Assembly (NCBI RefSeq): GCF_022682495.2
Contig: NC_071396.1
Coordinates: 24,115,735 to 24,179,734 of the forward strand
Direction of reading: 5' to 3'
Source of the DNA: Desmodus rotundus
Taxonomy: Eukaryota > Chordata > Mammalia > Chiroptera > Phyllostomidae
Length of the DNA: 64,000 bases
The first letter of the stretch is position 1; each line of letters begins with the position of its first letter. The notes beneath the pieces were generated by a model. That model was not told where the DNA came from and searched no databases. It saw only the letters and a program-made list of their open reading frames with translations. Positions 12,001-23,239 of the stretch are shown piece by piece. A program made the position numbers and the translations under genes.

Positions 12001-12990
12001 CAGAGGAAACAAGCACATACAATGAGCTAGATAGTTTATTCAATAAGTACTGTTGGGGACACTGGACAGATGCATGCAGAAAAATGAAACTAGATCACCT
12101 TCCTATGCCACACCCAAGAGTAAATTCAAAATAGATTAAACATTTAAATGTTCAAACCAAAACCATAAAAATCCTGCAAGAAAACATAGGCAGTAAAATG
12201 TTGACCATGGCTTATAGCAATATTTTATTAGATATATCTCCCTAGGCAGGGGAAATAAAAGAAAAAATAAACAAATGGGACTAAATCAAACTAGAAAGTT
12301 TTTGCAAAACAAAGGAAATGATCAACAAAATAAAAAGACAACCCACTAAATGGGAGAACATATTCTCCAATACATCTGATATGGGGTTAACATCCAATAT
12401 TTATAAAGAACTTATAAAACTCAATGCCAAAAAACAACCCAATTACAAAATGGGCAAAGGACCTGAATAAACACTTCTCCAAAGAAGACAGACAGATGGC
12501 CAGTAGACACATGAAAAGATGCTCGATGTCACGAATCGTCAGAGATATACAAATTAAAACCACAATGAGATATCACCTCACAAATGTCAGAATGGCCGTC
12601 ATCAATAAATCAGCAAACAACAAGAGCTGGAGAGGATGTGAAGAGGGAACCCTTTTGCTCTATTGGTGGGAATGCAGACCCGTGCAGCCGCTGTGGAAAG
12701 CAGTATGGAGATACCTCAGAAAAATTAAAAATGGGTCTGCCTTATGACCCAGTGATTCCATTTCTGGAATTTACCTGAAGAAACCCAAAACACTAATTTG
12801 AAAGAAGATAAGCGCCCTATGTTCATTGCAGTGTTATTTACAATCACCAAGCTACGGAAGAAGCCCGAGTGTCCATCAGTAGGTGAGTGAATTAAACAAC
12901 TACGGGACAATTACACGATGGAATACTACTCAACCATAAAAAAGAAGAAAATTTTACTCTTTGCAACAGCATGGATGAACCTGGAGAATA
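9015..12990 (+). pseudogene. L1 ORF2 (endonuclease and reverse transcriptase), broken
   Basis: An ATG at 9015 overlaps the ORF1 stop by 10 bp. The start encodes an APE-type endonuclease N-terminus (VNGLIAPIKRYRVAEWIRKQ), but the usual catalytic Glu of the Q-E-T-H motif is Asp here (LQDTH, about 9133-9147). Reverse transcriptase pieces follow, including FVDDM near 11347-11361 in place of the usual FADD. The C-terminal Cys/His-rich segment with [13 protein letters not shown] lies at about 12630-12680. Multiple stops and frameshifts occur, and a SINE splits the frame at 10101-10310. Confidence 0.85.
10101..10310 (+). mobile_element. Ves-type bat SINE inserted in L1 ORF2
   Basis: A textbook copy: an A box (tggctcagtgg, 10114-10124) and B box (cagttcaattccc, 10155-10167) of tRNA origin, a body with 'gtcagggcacatgcctgggttgcaggcc', a CT-rich stretch and an A-rich tail. 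It is bounded by a 17-bp target-site duplication with two mismatches, at 10084-10100 and 10311-10327. The L1 frame is continuous across the repeat when it is skipped, so the SINE came after the L1. Confidence 0.93.
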
Positions 12991-13265
12991 TTATGCTTAG
13001 TGAAACAAGCCAGTCGGAGAAAGGCAAATACTGTATGTTTTTACGCGTATGGGAAATCTAGCGAACAAACTAAACTAACAAGCAAATTAGAGACAGACTG
13101 ATAGAGAGCAGGCTGACAGCTCTGGGGCGCGAGGGTTTAGGGGTGGAGGGATTGAACAAAAAGGAAAAAGGACTCATGGACATGGACAGTAGTGGAGTGA
13201 TTGTGGGTGGGGGTATAAGGGAAATAAATGGTCATGGAAAAAAATACAATACATGTTTTTTAAAA

Positions 13266-14406
13266 AGAAACAGGACAGAAAAGCTCCTGGAAATCTGTGG
13301 GATTATGCATGAGCAGCTGCTTTTCTAGAGCAGGGCCACTTAGGAATAGGAGTGAGAACATGGTCAGTGGGCCCCGAGCTGCCCCTCTCACGACCTCACG
13401 TGACTCACTTCCAGGCCCCTCCAGGTTCCCCCTCGGAAAGTTTGTTCAGGGCCCTTGCCACCCTCATTCCATGTTGCTACCATGAGGAATGTAACTCTGA
13501 GATTAAGTCATAGTTTAAGGCGTCTCAGGGAAAAGGACCATGAGTTTTATTTGAAAGAAGGAAGAAATTATGAATGATCCATTAAGGGTTTTATAGCCAG
13601 TGGTGTTGTCTGCAGTCGTTAGGCAGAGCCTTTTGTTTTGTTTTCAAACAAAGATCTCAGGCTGTTGCTCAAGGAGGTCCCCTTCTTCATCCTCTCTGGG
13701 GTCAGCCTTGTGTGCGCAGGAAGAGCTGTTCTAGAACAACAGGCTTGCACTTCGCAGGGAGCAGGGTATAGATTTTCTCTCTATGTGTACATGAAAATTA
13801 GCGAGGCTTGTCTAAAATGCTTTGAGCAAGATCAAAAGCATCCGGCCCCGGCGCTCCATTTTCCCGTTCATTCTCTACTTCTGGCCGCTTGGCTTCACTC
13901 GTATGGTACACATGGGAACGGGGACAGAGCTCCAGCACCACCTGACAAAACTGAGCACCCCCTTTTTCTTCCTCTGCAGTTCATGACAAAACTAATTTTT
14001 CCTTTTCCTCTTTACTCTTTCCATTTCTTTTCCTGATTTTTCGTTTCCTGGCATTCTCTGAAAGATTGGTGTTCCCCAAGGATTTTTCCATAACCTTGTT
14101 CTCTCATTCCTCACATTCCGACTTAGAATTTTATGGGCGCCAATGACTTCAACCACCAGCTCTCTGCCCAGGACCCCAAGACCCTGTACTTCACTGCCTA
14201 CTGACCATTTCCTGGATGTCCTGTAGGCCCTCCAAAGTCAGTATGTTCCAGTCTTACCAAAATTTCTCACCCCCTTCCTGTTCTGACCATTTCTACCCCA
14301 ATGATTATCACAACATTTATCTTTTCACCCAAACCAGAGGACTGAGAGTTCAGGCAAATCCTGTGCATTTAGTATCTAAGAGCCAGTATCCTCGTTACCC
14401 CTTGCT
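13266..14406. other. Intronic sequence with no recognised gene
   Basis: No repeat, RNA gene or coding motif was recognised. The 132-codon open frame at 13638-14036 has no domain signature and ends in low-complexity aromatic residues, so it is not called. Confidence 0.45.
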
Positions 14407-14422
14407 AAAGAAGCATAATTTT

Positions 14423-14563
14423 TCCTTCTTTTTTGTGGCCAAGTAGCATTCCATTGTGTAAATGTACAACACACAGACGATATATTATAGAATTGTACAC
14501 CTGAAACCTATATAATTTTATTTAATCAATGCCATCCCAGTAACTATAATAAAAAACCTTTAA
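14423..14563. mobile_element. Short L1 insertion with 5' inversion (twin priming)
   Basis: A 141-bp insert is flanked by a perfect 16-bp duplication (aaagaagcataatttt at 14407-14422 and 14564-14579). Its left part, to about 14470, is the complement of the end of L1 ORF2 (tacacaatggaatgctacttggcc when reversed). Its right part is sense L1 3' UTR ('ttgtacacctgaaacctatataat') ending in an A-rich tail. Inverted 5' piece plus sense 3' piece inside one duplication is the known twin-priming outcome. Confidence 0.85.
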
Positions 14564-14579
14564 AAAGAAGCATAATTTT

Positions 14580-16790
14580 ATTCAGGTATCTGAGTCCAAT
14601 TTCTTCATCGTCTCTTCTACATAACATGGAGTAAAAAGCTGATTGGTCCAAGACAATGGGTTAATTCTGTTGTTTGCAAGTGACTGATTTAGGTATGGGC
14701 AAGGGTGCTCTGTGACCACGAAGGTACAAGGAGCAGCCTCGTGCGAAGGAGACATTCCAGGAGAAAATATTCTGGTTTTTGATTGTAGTTATGCAAGGAT
14801 TTGGTGACAAAGGCTCTGGCCACCACCATGAGGGTATAACATGAGATGAAAGTCAAATCTTTGCAGCATAGAGTACAAAATGAAAAGTAACTGAAAGCTT
14901 GATTATGTTCTCAAGACATTGAATTAACCATACACTAAAGAAATACGTTCACAGAAATAAAATTTAATGAAAATGTGTTCTTTAATAGCAATGAATGTCT
15001 CAATTTAAAAAAAATTTTCACACTAATGTGAAAAGTCACATGGTGATCATCATAAAAATTATTTTTGGTGGTATACCAGCTGATAGTTTAATTAGATCCT
15101 CCTCCAATTTAGATTTAAAGCAAATTCTGGAAAACAAGCTAACTTGAAGAGGGATTTGCTGATTAGTCGTTTACTTTTCAGTGAGAACACCAATATTTAG
15201 AATTGTCCTTTTGTTTGGTGCCCTAGGGCCTTTGTGGTACCTCTGACAATGCACCCCGGTAAGAGTGGACTAGATGGGAGCATCCCTCCCTCTTGTCAAG
15301 AGGAAGAAGGAAAGCTGAAAGTGTCAGGGATGGAGAGACTTCCTAGCCCACAGTAAACACCTTCGTAGGCAGATCTCTTAGAAGAAAAGGAACGAATGGA
15401 GGCTGAGGATTTGAACATTGACTTTAAAACTACCCTTGAAGATTTAATCCTTGGAAAGCTTTTCTGTAAATAACAAGACTGTACCTATGCCAGTCTGAAG
15501 GCCATGTACCAAGAAGACTTGTTAGAGCACTTGCGGTGAGAGATGACGAAGAACGTATTTCTCTACATATATACATATATATTACATATACACATATATT
15601 GTATACCTATGTACATGTATGTCTTTTACTTATACAGTAGAAAATTTCTGTTGAATCTTGTCTCTTCCTGGCAACAAGTAGTTCATTTATGGAAACATAA
15701 ACAACCACCAAAATCTCTATGTCTGGGGCATCTCTTTAGGAGAAGTAAATAATTGCAATTTACCATTTTCTACTTAATAATATTTACTAAACTTGTGACA
15801 TATTTATAGTGGTTTGATCAAATACTATTTTTCACTCTAATAGGCAATCAATCCAAAGGAAAAATTTAAATACTTAAAGGTTTATAGCGACAGAATTAAA
15901 AATAAAATTTATATGCATACTTTTTGTCACAGAAAAGAGTGATAAATAAAGGCTTTCAAGTGTGAAACCTATTATGTTAGGGAAAATTCTGTGGGAAGAA
16001 TTATAGTGAAATATGAATTGAAAGTAAAGTAATCTGTTTTTTATTTAAAGAATTATTTCTACATGTGTTTTTTCAAATGTGTGACAGGGACCATAACATT
16101 TTAGCTATCGATATTATGGTATTGAGATTCCCATGGCGACATTAAAGAGCATTGAAACCATTGCATTTCACAACATCGACGTTGCAATATTCCTTAAATG
16201 ACGTCCATGACAAAGTTTAGATGTCAATCGAAAAGTCTGTGAGAAGTTATATAGATTAAGAGCTAAAAATGTTGAGAGAAGAGCACAGTAAAATATTGAA
16301 GAATGCTGTTGTATCATTTCTGAGCATGCGCATTTTGTATATGATGCTGGGCAAGGAGAATCACTCATCCTTGAATTCTTTTGTGCGTGAAAACTTCCTG
16401 GGCACAAGTAAATGTTATGAAGAAATGACTCGGGCGTTCTCCCTTTCCTGTTCCCACACTCCACATTAAGTAATTTAATTGAAACAAGAAGTTGGTTCAG
16501 TGAGTGGTAAGTGTTATGTACTCTGGCTTTTCAGGTGAGGTACTATTGACAATTGATATTGAATTCAGATAAATTAGAGGGAAAATTCAAGACTCTAGAC
16601 AAAAAAAAAATCAAGCATGACCAGAGGCAACCAAGAGACTTAGAACATGTCAATGGATGTAGTAGAGTCACGGAAAAAGTAAAAAGAAAAAAAGTGTTGA
16701 AAACCATTATTAAGAATGACTACCAATACCAAAAACAGTCTCCATTTACGAGTCTTTACTGGGCAGCGTTTTTACTAATAGTGAATGTAA
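14580..16790. other. Intronic sequence with no recognised gene
   Basis: AT-rich, mostly unique-looking DNA. An alternating purine-pyrimidine stretch of TA/CA steps lies at 15562-15620. No transposon or gene was recognised; open frames are short and lack domain motifs. Confidence 0.45.
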
Positions 16791-16794
16791 GCAT

Positions 16795-17520
16795 TGACTG
16801 ATTCATTCATTCATTGTACATGTTCCATGCACTTTCCTGGGGCTTTAAATGCAAAGACACATACGTCATTGACTTCTTTCCCGGAATGAGATAAGTAAAT
16901 AAAAAGTGACCTTAACCCTAGAAGCAGGAGACTGGTTAAGGGCTATTTGAGTAAGCCAGGAAAGACGGGATGTGGGCCTCACTAAGGGCCAATAGCCTAG
17001 AAGGAGACACTTGAGGTATTTGGGCTTTAACATGTTGAAGTGGCCAATGGATATAAGGATGAGAGAAGGGGGGGTATCTCGCATCTGGGGGGGGATGAGC
17101 CTGGGGCTGGCATTCCCTCTGGTAGAGAATATACGAGGAAGAACAGTCAGGGGCAGGAGCGTCTCTAGGGCAGAAGAAAACAAAAATGCGGGGTAGAAGA
17201 TGGGCCTCAGATGGGGGATATGAAGTGATTTCCAATGTGGGGGTGGGGGGGTAATAAGATCACCTGGGGTTAAAGGTAAGGGGAGAAGTGGGCAGAGGAT
17301 GGAACTCTGGGGACACAAGCTTTCAAGGCCATAAGGAAAGGAAATCTGCAAAGGTGTCAGAGGAAGGGCAGGAATAACCGAGACCGTGAGAAATCAGGTG
17401 AGGTCAAGAGTAAAACGTGTTCACTGGATCGACGGAGAACATCGTGGCCGGAGGACTTGGAGAGATTCGCTGGGGGCGTGAACAAGATTACAGCGGGGAA
17501 GAAGTGAAGACACCACACAA
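16795..17520 (-). repeat. L2-like ancient repeat, antisense
   Basis: Opens with 'gattcattcattcattg' and later has 'gggccaatagcctagaaggagac' and 'ggatgagagaaggg', which resemble the antisense body of an old mammalian LINE of L2 type. The antisense frame at 16866-17351 (161 aa) falls in this purine-rich tract and has no recognisable domain. Family assignment is tentative. Confidence 0.35.
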
Positions 17521-19290
17521 TGAATCATGTTAATGATGCTCTTATACATTGCTGGTAAACCATAACTCAGCAGGCTTTCCCAACAAGGGAGGATTCACTC
17601 TGAGGAAGATAAATGGAATAACTGCAGAGGATACAAATTACTTTCTGAACCGCAACCTCAGTAGCCCAAGCAACATCCCCCTGAGAAGCTAAACATGCAG
17701 CAAGTGGCAAGTGGATGCCTGGGTTTGAACTTCCCCATACTTTTTTCCTGCGATTTCCCTTGGTTTTCAAATAGTTCATCTGCCAAAACACTAACTTACT
17801 AGTCCTCCACGATGGAGCCCAAGTCCGAGTGGAGCCCAAGTCTATCTTATCATCGCCATATCCCTGAGACTTTACTCAGATCCCTGCCCGGAGTAAACGA
17901 CTAATAAATATCTATTGAATAAATTAATGAATATCTAATAGTTTAAAAGCATTTGCAGCTGTGGTATTTGCTAGGACTTAAATAGCAAGAATACAACCAC
18001 TATTTGAGAAGGGAAAAGCCTGGGAGGTTAAAAATCATTCCTTTGCCTTTTATTTGGGAAACAGAGCAAATTGAAGTGTGCCACTCATGCAGCAAATATT
18101 TACTGAGTGCACATGTGCTCACGATATGTTCGGTGTCCATTCTGCGCTTTATAACTCTCTGTTTAGATCTTTCCTTGCATCGGCCTAATTATAAATCATG
18201 TAAACAAAAAGGGCTTCCCCTGAACTTTTGAAGTATCTGTAGGGAATGCTTCTTGTTAACATCAAACAGAACTGGTCATACCTTAAGTCAAGCTTATCAA
18301 GTATTTTCTAATATATTGTTTCCAAATACATTTTTTCCCCATAGAGCAAGTTCTATTAACAATATCTATTATTTGTATTCAAAACAGATTCAGTACAGGA
18401 CTCTTGCTCTTTAAGAAGTTTTCCTCAAACTTCAGAATAAAGGAGATACACCTGGAAGTGTGGTGAAACCGAAGATCCCAGGAACATGCTTCAGGAATTC
18501 TGATTTTGAGATTTGGGCAACGACCTGAGAGATGGCATTTTTTAACAAGCACTTCACATTCTCCAAAGCACAGCCTAAATTATTTATGTAAAATAGAATA
18601 ATTTGGGCTCTGGCCCACTGCCAAGGGCCAGCTCCATTAATTATATCCTCATGAATAAGGATTGGAGACTCCACTCTTCTTTCTTGGAGCAATTTCCTGA
18701 TGTTTAGAGTACAGGCTTTCTTGAACTGTTTGTGACAGTAAGATGCGAGGAAGCTGATTGGCAAGGACTTGGAATGTGTGTTTCCAGTTAGGATGCCTCT
18801 CTTCTCAGGCCCGTGAGCTGCGGCTTCTGCAGCTCGGAGGAGAGCAGTATTGGGGAGATCCCTGCCTAGAGCCCAGGGGGTCAGAGCTTGAACCCGGGGC
18901 TGGGCCCATGTAGAGTAGGAGGGTGCTCCCGTAGACGCAGAGGCCTGCTCCGGAGCCAGATGCCGCCTCTCTCTCCTTCCTCTTCATGGAGGAGTTTTGG
19001 TCTTTCGGGCAACACACGCTGAGCGAGACCTTACAAAGTTAAAGATGATCCACAGAGGGTATCAGTTACGATAAAGGAGCCAGAACAGGAATTCTGTATG
19101 TTTAATAGGAAGAAAAATCAGAGGTGTTTGGCAAAGGCACTCAGTGGTACAGTGTGGTGTTCAGGGTTGCCATCAAATATTTGAATGGCTATCATGTGGA
19201 AGTCACAGGTAAGCCCCTCCTGGGCTACTCCAGAGCAGGTGAGAGCCGGGGAGCAGGACAGGGAGAGGTCCTCTTCTTACTCACTACGTA
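17521..19290. other. Intronic sequence with faint repeat traces
   Basis: A likely L2/MIR end lies at 17880-17940 ('actaataaatatctattgaataaattaatga'). A possible MER5-like segment lies at 18440-18570 ('aggaattctgattttgagatttgggcaacgacctgagag'). A 13-bp direct repeat (tggagcccaagtc) occurs near 17812-17840. Nothing coding was recognised. Confidence 0.4.
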
Positions 19291-19299
19291 TTTAGTACA

Positions 19300-19545
19300 A
19301 ACGGAATGGGATCTAGAACACATAAATCCCCAAAGCCAGAGCCAGACGGGAGGCTGCCAGAGGCTGGGCGCCTGGGGAGAAACGGGGAACTACTCTTCCC
19401 TGAGTACGGGATTTCCTTTTGGGCGTTAACAAAAATGTTTTGGAACTAGATTGAGCTGGTGATTGCACACTCTGTGAAATACGCCCATAAAAATGGATAG
19501 TTTTATGGTAGGTGAATTTTGAGTTAGTTAAAAAAAACTGACAGA
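19300..19545 (+). repeat. L1 3' end, old
   Basis: The series 'ggctgccagaggctggg', 'gttttggaactagattgagctggtgattgcacac', 'tgtgaaatac' and 'ttttatggtaggtgaatttt' is the order found at the 3' end of old mammalian L1 families. It is diverged. Confidence 0.55.
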
Positions 19546-19559
19546 GAAATTAATATAAA

Positions 19560-20700
19560 CCTATTATGAACAAATTCAGTGTATGGTTAAGATCTCCATC
19601 AAGAAAAATCAAATATTGTTCTGAAAAACAAAAAAAATGTGTGGATTGATTCATAACACATTAAGTCCTTTTCAGAGGAGAAAATGAGGTTTTCTGCTTA
19701 CTCTTCAAGGATGTGGTTAGAGAGACATCTGTCTTCGGTGGAAAGTGCCACTATGTTTGATCCAGGTGAATTGCTTTTCTTTGAAAAACTTAACCTTTTA
19801 ATCCTTAAAACGGTCATTCACTTTTGCTTACAAAATTTCTGTTCACTATTTGTCGAAACTTTGGAGATTCCAATGGCATTCAAGAGAAATAGAAATGGTT
19901 TTCAGTGACTATAGAATCTCCTAACACATTATGTGTGTTCAATTGATAACTATTCTTCTCTCTAGGTTGTGACGGTCAACTTTATAAGTAATACGGATAT
20001 GAACACGTGCATGTTAATTGTGAAGTATAATATTAACATAGAGCTCTGGAAATAACATTACTTTGTTGCTAAAAGACCTTTGAGTTAGATTATTTGTTTC
20101 AGTAATCAAGCGTCTCTGGTCCAAGGGAAGAGGGACGAGGTGCGTGCGGCAGGCGTGATGAGAATGAGCGAGGAAACCGAGACTGCCGAGCTCCCGACCG
20201 GGCTGGGGAGCCCGCAGCAGGGATGGGGTAGAGTAAAAGCTGAGGGAGGAAATCAATCCGCTTTACACCTTCTCAGTTCACTGTGGGACACTGTTCTCAC
20301 AGTCATTTGTGTTTGCTCTGGCGAATGATTTTTAAATACAATGGACTTTTTGGAAGACCCAGTTACTGGTTCTATGCTCGGAAATAGTGAGGGACAAACG
20401 CTAGTGAGGGAAGGTTCTTCTCTAAATAAACACAGGAGAACAATTTTAGTGAAGGAAATTTGTGACTGGAGCATCAGTATGAAACATGTAGGTGTACTTA
20501 ATAGATACTTAGAAGTAAAGAGAAGTTTTGATGTCAAATGGAACAGTAGACACATATTAATATCAACTATAAAAGTGATTTTTCTAGATAACTTAGTAGC
20601 TGGCTAGTGGAATAATTCTGGAGGTTATGATTGAAATTTTCTCCCGTTTTACTACTGGCCTATTAAGGCCATTTCCCTCTATTCACAATCAATTGCTGAT
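19560..20700. other. Intronic sequence with no recognised gene
   Basis: No repeat or coding signature was recognised. Open frames on both strands are under about 100 codons and show no conserved domain. Confidence 0.4.
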
Positions 20701-20704
20701 TAAT

Positions 20705-20850
20705 TTTGATCAGAGAGTCTTAAAATAGGGTTCCCTGACCAGCAGCATCAGTATCACCTGGGAATTTATTAGAAATGCAGACGTTCAGGCCCCTCCCACC
20801 CGCAGATCTACCAAGTCCGAAACTCTGGAGAGTTTGTGAAGCTCCATGCT
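20705..20850. repeat. MER5A-like hAT remnant
   Basis: It contains 'gttccctgaccagcagcatcagtatcacctgggaatttattagaaatgcaga' followed by 'aggcccctcccacc' and 'gaaactctggag', as in MER5A, a non-autonomous hAT element. Confidence 0.7.
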
Positions 20851-21154
20851 CTAGATGAGTCCGATTTTTTGGTACCTGAGCTTTCTGTTAACATAACTTA
20901 CAGGCAGAAAGTTCTGATGACAAGAATTTTTAATAACTGAATGCAATCCCGTTGCTCCTTGCTAACTGCAATACAGTTCGGGCTTCTCTGACACATTGAT
21001 TTAAAAAGCAATACCGCATCTGAGCTGCTACACGTTCTAAGCACTGGGTACAAAGAGGTGTCTTAAGAATCATCCCATAGGAAGTTTTCACATAAAATAC
21101 TCAGATTCATAGTTCATTGTGTTAATATCATTTGTTATAATTTTTTTCTATTTT

Positions 21155-21360
21155 TTTTGTTTTAAGATTTTATTTATTTTTTAGACAGAGGGGAAGAGAG
21201 GGAGAAAGAGAGAGAAAGAAACACTAATTGGTTGCCTCTCACATTCCCCCAACCAGGGACCTGGCCCGAAACTCAGGCGTGTGGCCTGGCCGGGAACTGA
21301 ACCTGCGATCTTTGAGTTCACAGGCTGGCACTCAACCCACTGAGCCACACCAGCCAGGGC
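21155..21360 (-). mobile_element. Ves-type bat SINE
   Basis: On the minus strand: a tRNA-like head whose complement is 'ctcaacccactgagccacaccagccaggg', a body with 'gaccaggtccctgg'-type motifs, a GA/CT tract and an A-rich tail (complement at 21155-21185). The flanking duplication is not clear. Confidence 0.88.
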
Positions 21361-21529
21361 AAATTTTTAAGTTATTATTTAAAAAGCTAAGGCCCTGATA
21401 AGATATTAAGAACAATTTAATAGGCTTCATAACCCCAGTCACTCTCCCTGAGCTCTCCATTAAAGGGACCCCCTCCAGCATTTTCACCTGGACACAACTT
21501 CATTCCTTCTCAGCACTGACCACTGCGAA

Positions 21530-22990
21530 CCTCCCCTCTGCCAGGCACTGCTGTGGGCACCAGCATCCATGGATACACCAAACGTGGTCCTGCTTTCCCG
21601 GGAAGTTACACTGCAGTGAGGGCATGCAGATAATAAGCTAGTAAGTGATTGAAAACTAAGATATTTTCTGATAGTAAGAACATCCATAAAGAAGATAACA
21701 GGACGGTGGAGGAGAGAGTGCTCTGGGCTTGGGGGGTCATGAGATTGAGGGGTTAAGCAGGGCCTCTCCGTGAGAGGTGCACAACCTGAGACGTGAATTG
21801 CGAGGAGTGATACTCTGATTTCTGGGAAGAGGAAATAGGCAGCATGGGAATGAACTGGGACGAGGACAAGTTGTCATGTTCTTAAAAGATAAAGTACAGT
21901 GTGGCTAGAGCTGGGTAAGCCAGAAGGACCATATCAAGGAAAGGAGATAGGGACCAGATTATTAGGACCTTATGAACTGTGATGGCGTATTTGCACTTGA
22001 CTGTATGTTTCAAGAAGCCAGCACATGGTTTAAAGTAGCAAAATGATACAATATAATGCTATGTCTCAAAAACTTAGAATTCTTACTGCTCTGTGCAAAA
22101 GGAGGCAATGTGGGTGAGTACGTGTGTGGAAGATTATATAGGAGGTTATCGGAATAATCTAGATGACAAATATGGCTGTTCGGGCTAGTGTGGTAGTGAT
22201 GGAGAAGAAGGGAAGGAAATGACTTTAAGACCTGTTTCAAGGATTAAAACAGCATGACATTTATTCCATTAGATGTGAGAGTGAAGCAAAGTTTTTGAAA
22301 TAAGAAAGACTAGGGCAAGAGCAATTTGGGGGCAGAAATCAAGGATTCGATTCCATGTCACGTGAGATGTCTGCTAGGTATCCAAGTGGAAAAAGTCCGT
22401 TGTTAACATGAGTCTACGGGTGAGGGGTGAGAGGGAAATGCACACACTGGGTGAAAGGCGATATTTAAAGCCAGGGGCATGAATGAGCATATTTAGACAG
22501 ACACTAGAGAAGAGCAAGAACTAGGAAAACAGCTCTGGGGCCCTCCAGCCTTACAAAGTCGCGCAGAGGAGGAACCAGCAGAGAAGATTGGAAATGGCAG
22601 CCAGAGGTAAATAAGGCAAATGAGGAAGGGATGGTTTCACATAATCATGAGATGCTGTGTTTCAAGGGTGGAGTAATCAACGCCTTGGAATGCGATTGAG
22701 ATCAACCAGGTGATGAGGGGAAAGAGGGGGTGCACAGCTTTGGTACCTGGAAGTCACTGTCAACTGAAAAAGAGCCATTTCCATGGAGACATTTATAAAG
22801 GAAGCCACATTCAACAGCAACAAGGAGACAATGAGAGGTGAGGAGGAAGCAGAAACATTTTTGGAGACAGCTGTGCATGAGTGCATAGGAAGCAGATGGG
22901 AGCTGGAACAGGGCGGGGTGCAGACTGGGAATTTACAGGGGTTGTGGGTAGTGTCAGTGGAAGTGATGTGCCATCCAGCTTGTTCTTCAG
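21530..22990 (-). repeat. L2-like ancient LINE segment, antisense
   Basis: Motifs run in the antisense L2 order: 'ccaggcactgctgtgggcacc', 'cagggcctctccgtgagaggtgcacaacctgagacgtgaa', 'aggaccatatcaagg', 'ggaccttatgaactgtgatgg' and 'gtctgctaggtatccaagtgg'. Strongly diverged. It may be more than one fragment. Confidence 0.45.
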
Positions 22991-23030
22991 TGAAACGGCA
23001 ACAATAAATGATCCCAGCAAATCCTAAAAA

Positions 23031-23234
23031 CAGGGCGTCCAACCCACGGCCCACGGGCTACGTGAGGCCCAGGATGGCTATGAATGCGGCCTAACACAAC
23101 ATCGTAAATTTACTTAACACCTTTTTTGGGGGCTCATCAGTTTTCGTTAGTGTTTGTGTATTTAACGTGTGGCCCAAGACAATTCTTCTTCTTCTAGTGT
23201 GGCCCAGAGATGCCGAAAGGTTGGACAAATCCTC
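23031..23234. mobile_element. hAT-like miniature DNA element, copy 1
   Basis: About 204 bp starting 'cagggcgtccaacccacggccc' and ending 'gaaaggttggacaaatcc'. It aligns end to end with the copy at 53426-53609, including the 'gatggctatgaatgcggcc', 'ttcttcttctagtgtggcccagagatgcc' blocks. The ends are roughly inverted (cagggcgtcca / tggaca...). No 8-bp target duplication could be found here, so the hAT assignment rests on the CAGGG-type ends and size. Confidence 0.55.
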
Positions 23235-23239
23235 AACAC

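Larger units (their letters stand above)
7137..13265 (+). mobile_element. Nearly full-length L1 retrotransposon, decayed, interrupted by a SINE
   Basis: The element opens with a 'gcaagatagtggcagagtagg' 5' end typical of L1. It continues through about 1 kb of 5' UTR, ORF1 (8110-9024), ORF2 (9015 to about 12990), and a 3' UTR with 'ggactcatggacatggaca', ending in an A-rich tail near 13265. Length without the 210-bp SINE is about 5.9 kb, close to a complete L1. Both reading frames carry stops and frameshifts, so it is not mobile on its own. The possible target-site duplication (aagaaaaccagg near 7126, aagaaacagg near 13265) is imperfect. The 3' end resembles that of the L1 inserted at 62596-63774, showing they are related subfamilies. 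Confidence 0.92.

Noticed and set aside
7126..13285. Exact target-site duplication of the near full-length L1
   Set aside because: Only an imperfect aagaaaaccagg / aagaaacagg pair is visible, too weak to define the ends with certainty.
16866..17351. Minus-strand frame of 161 codons
   Set aside because: It lies in a purine-rich tract that looks like ancient LINE debris; composition alone explains the lack of stops.
23031..23234. MITE 8-bp target duplication (aaatcct on both sides)
   Set aside because: The right-hand copy would lie inside the inverted end as defined by the second copy, so the match is probably chance.
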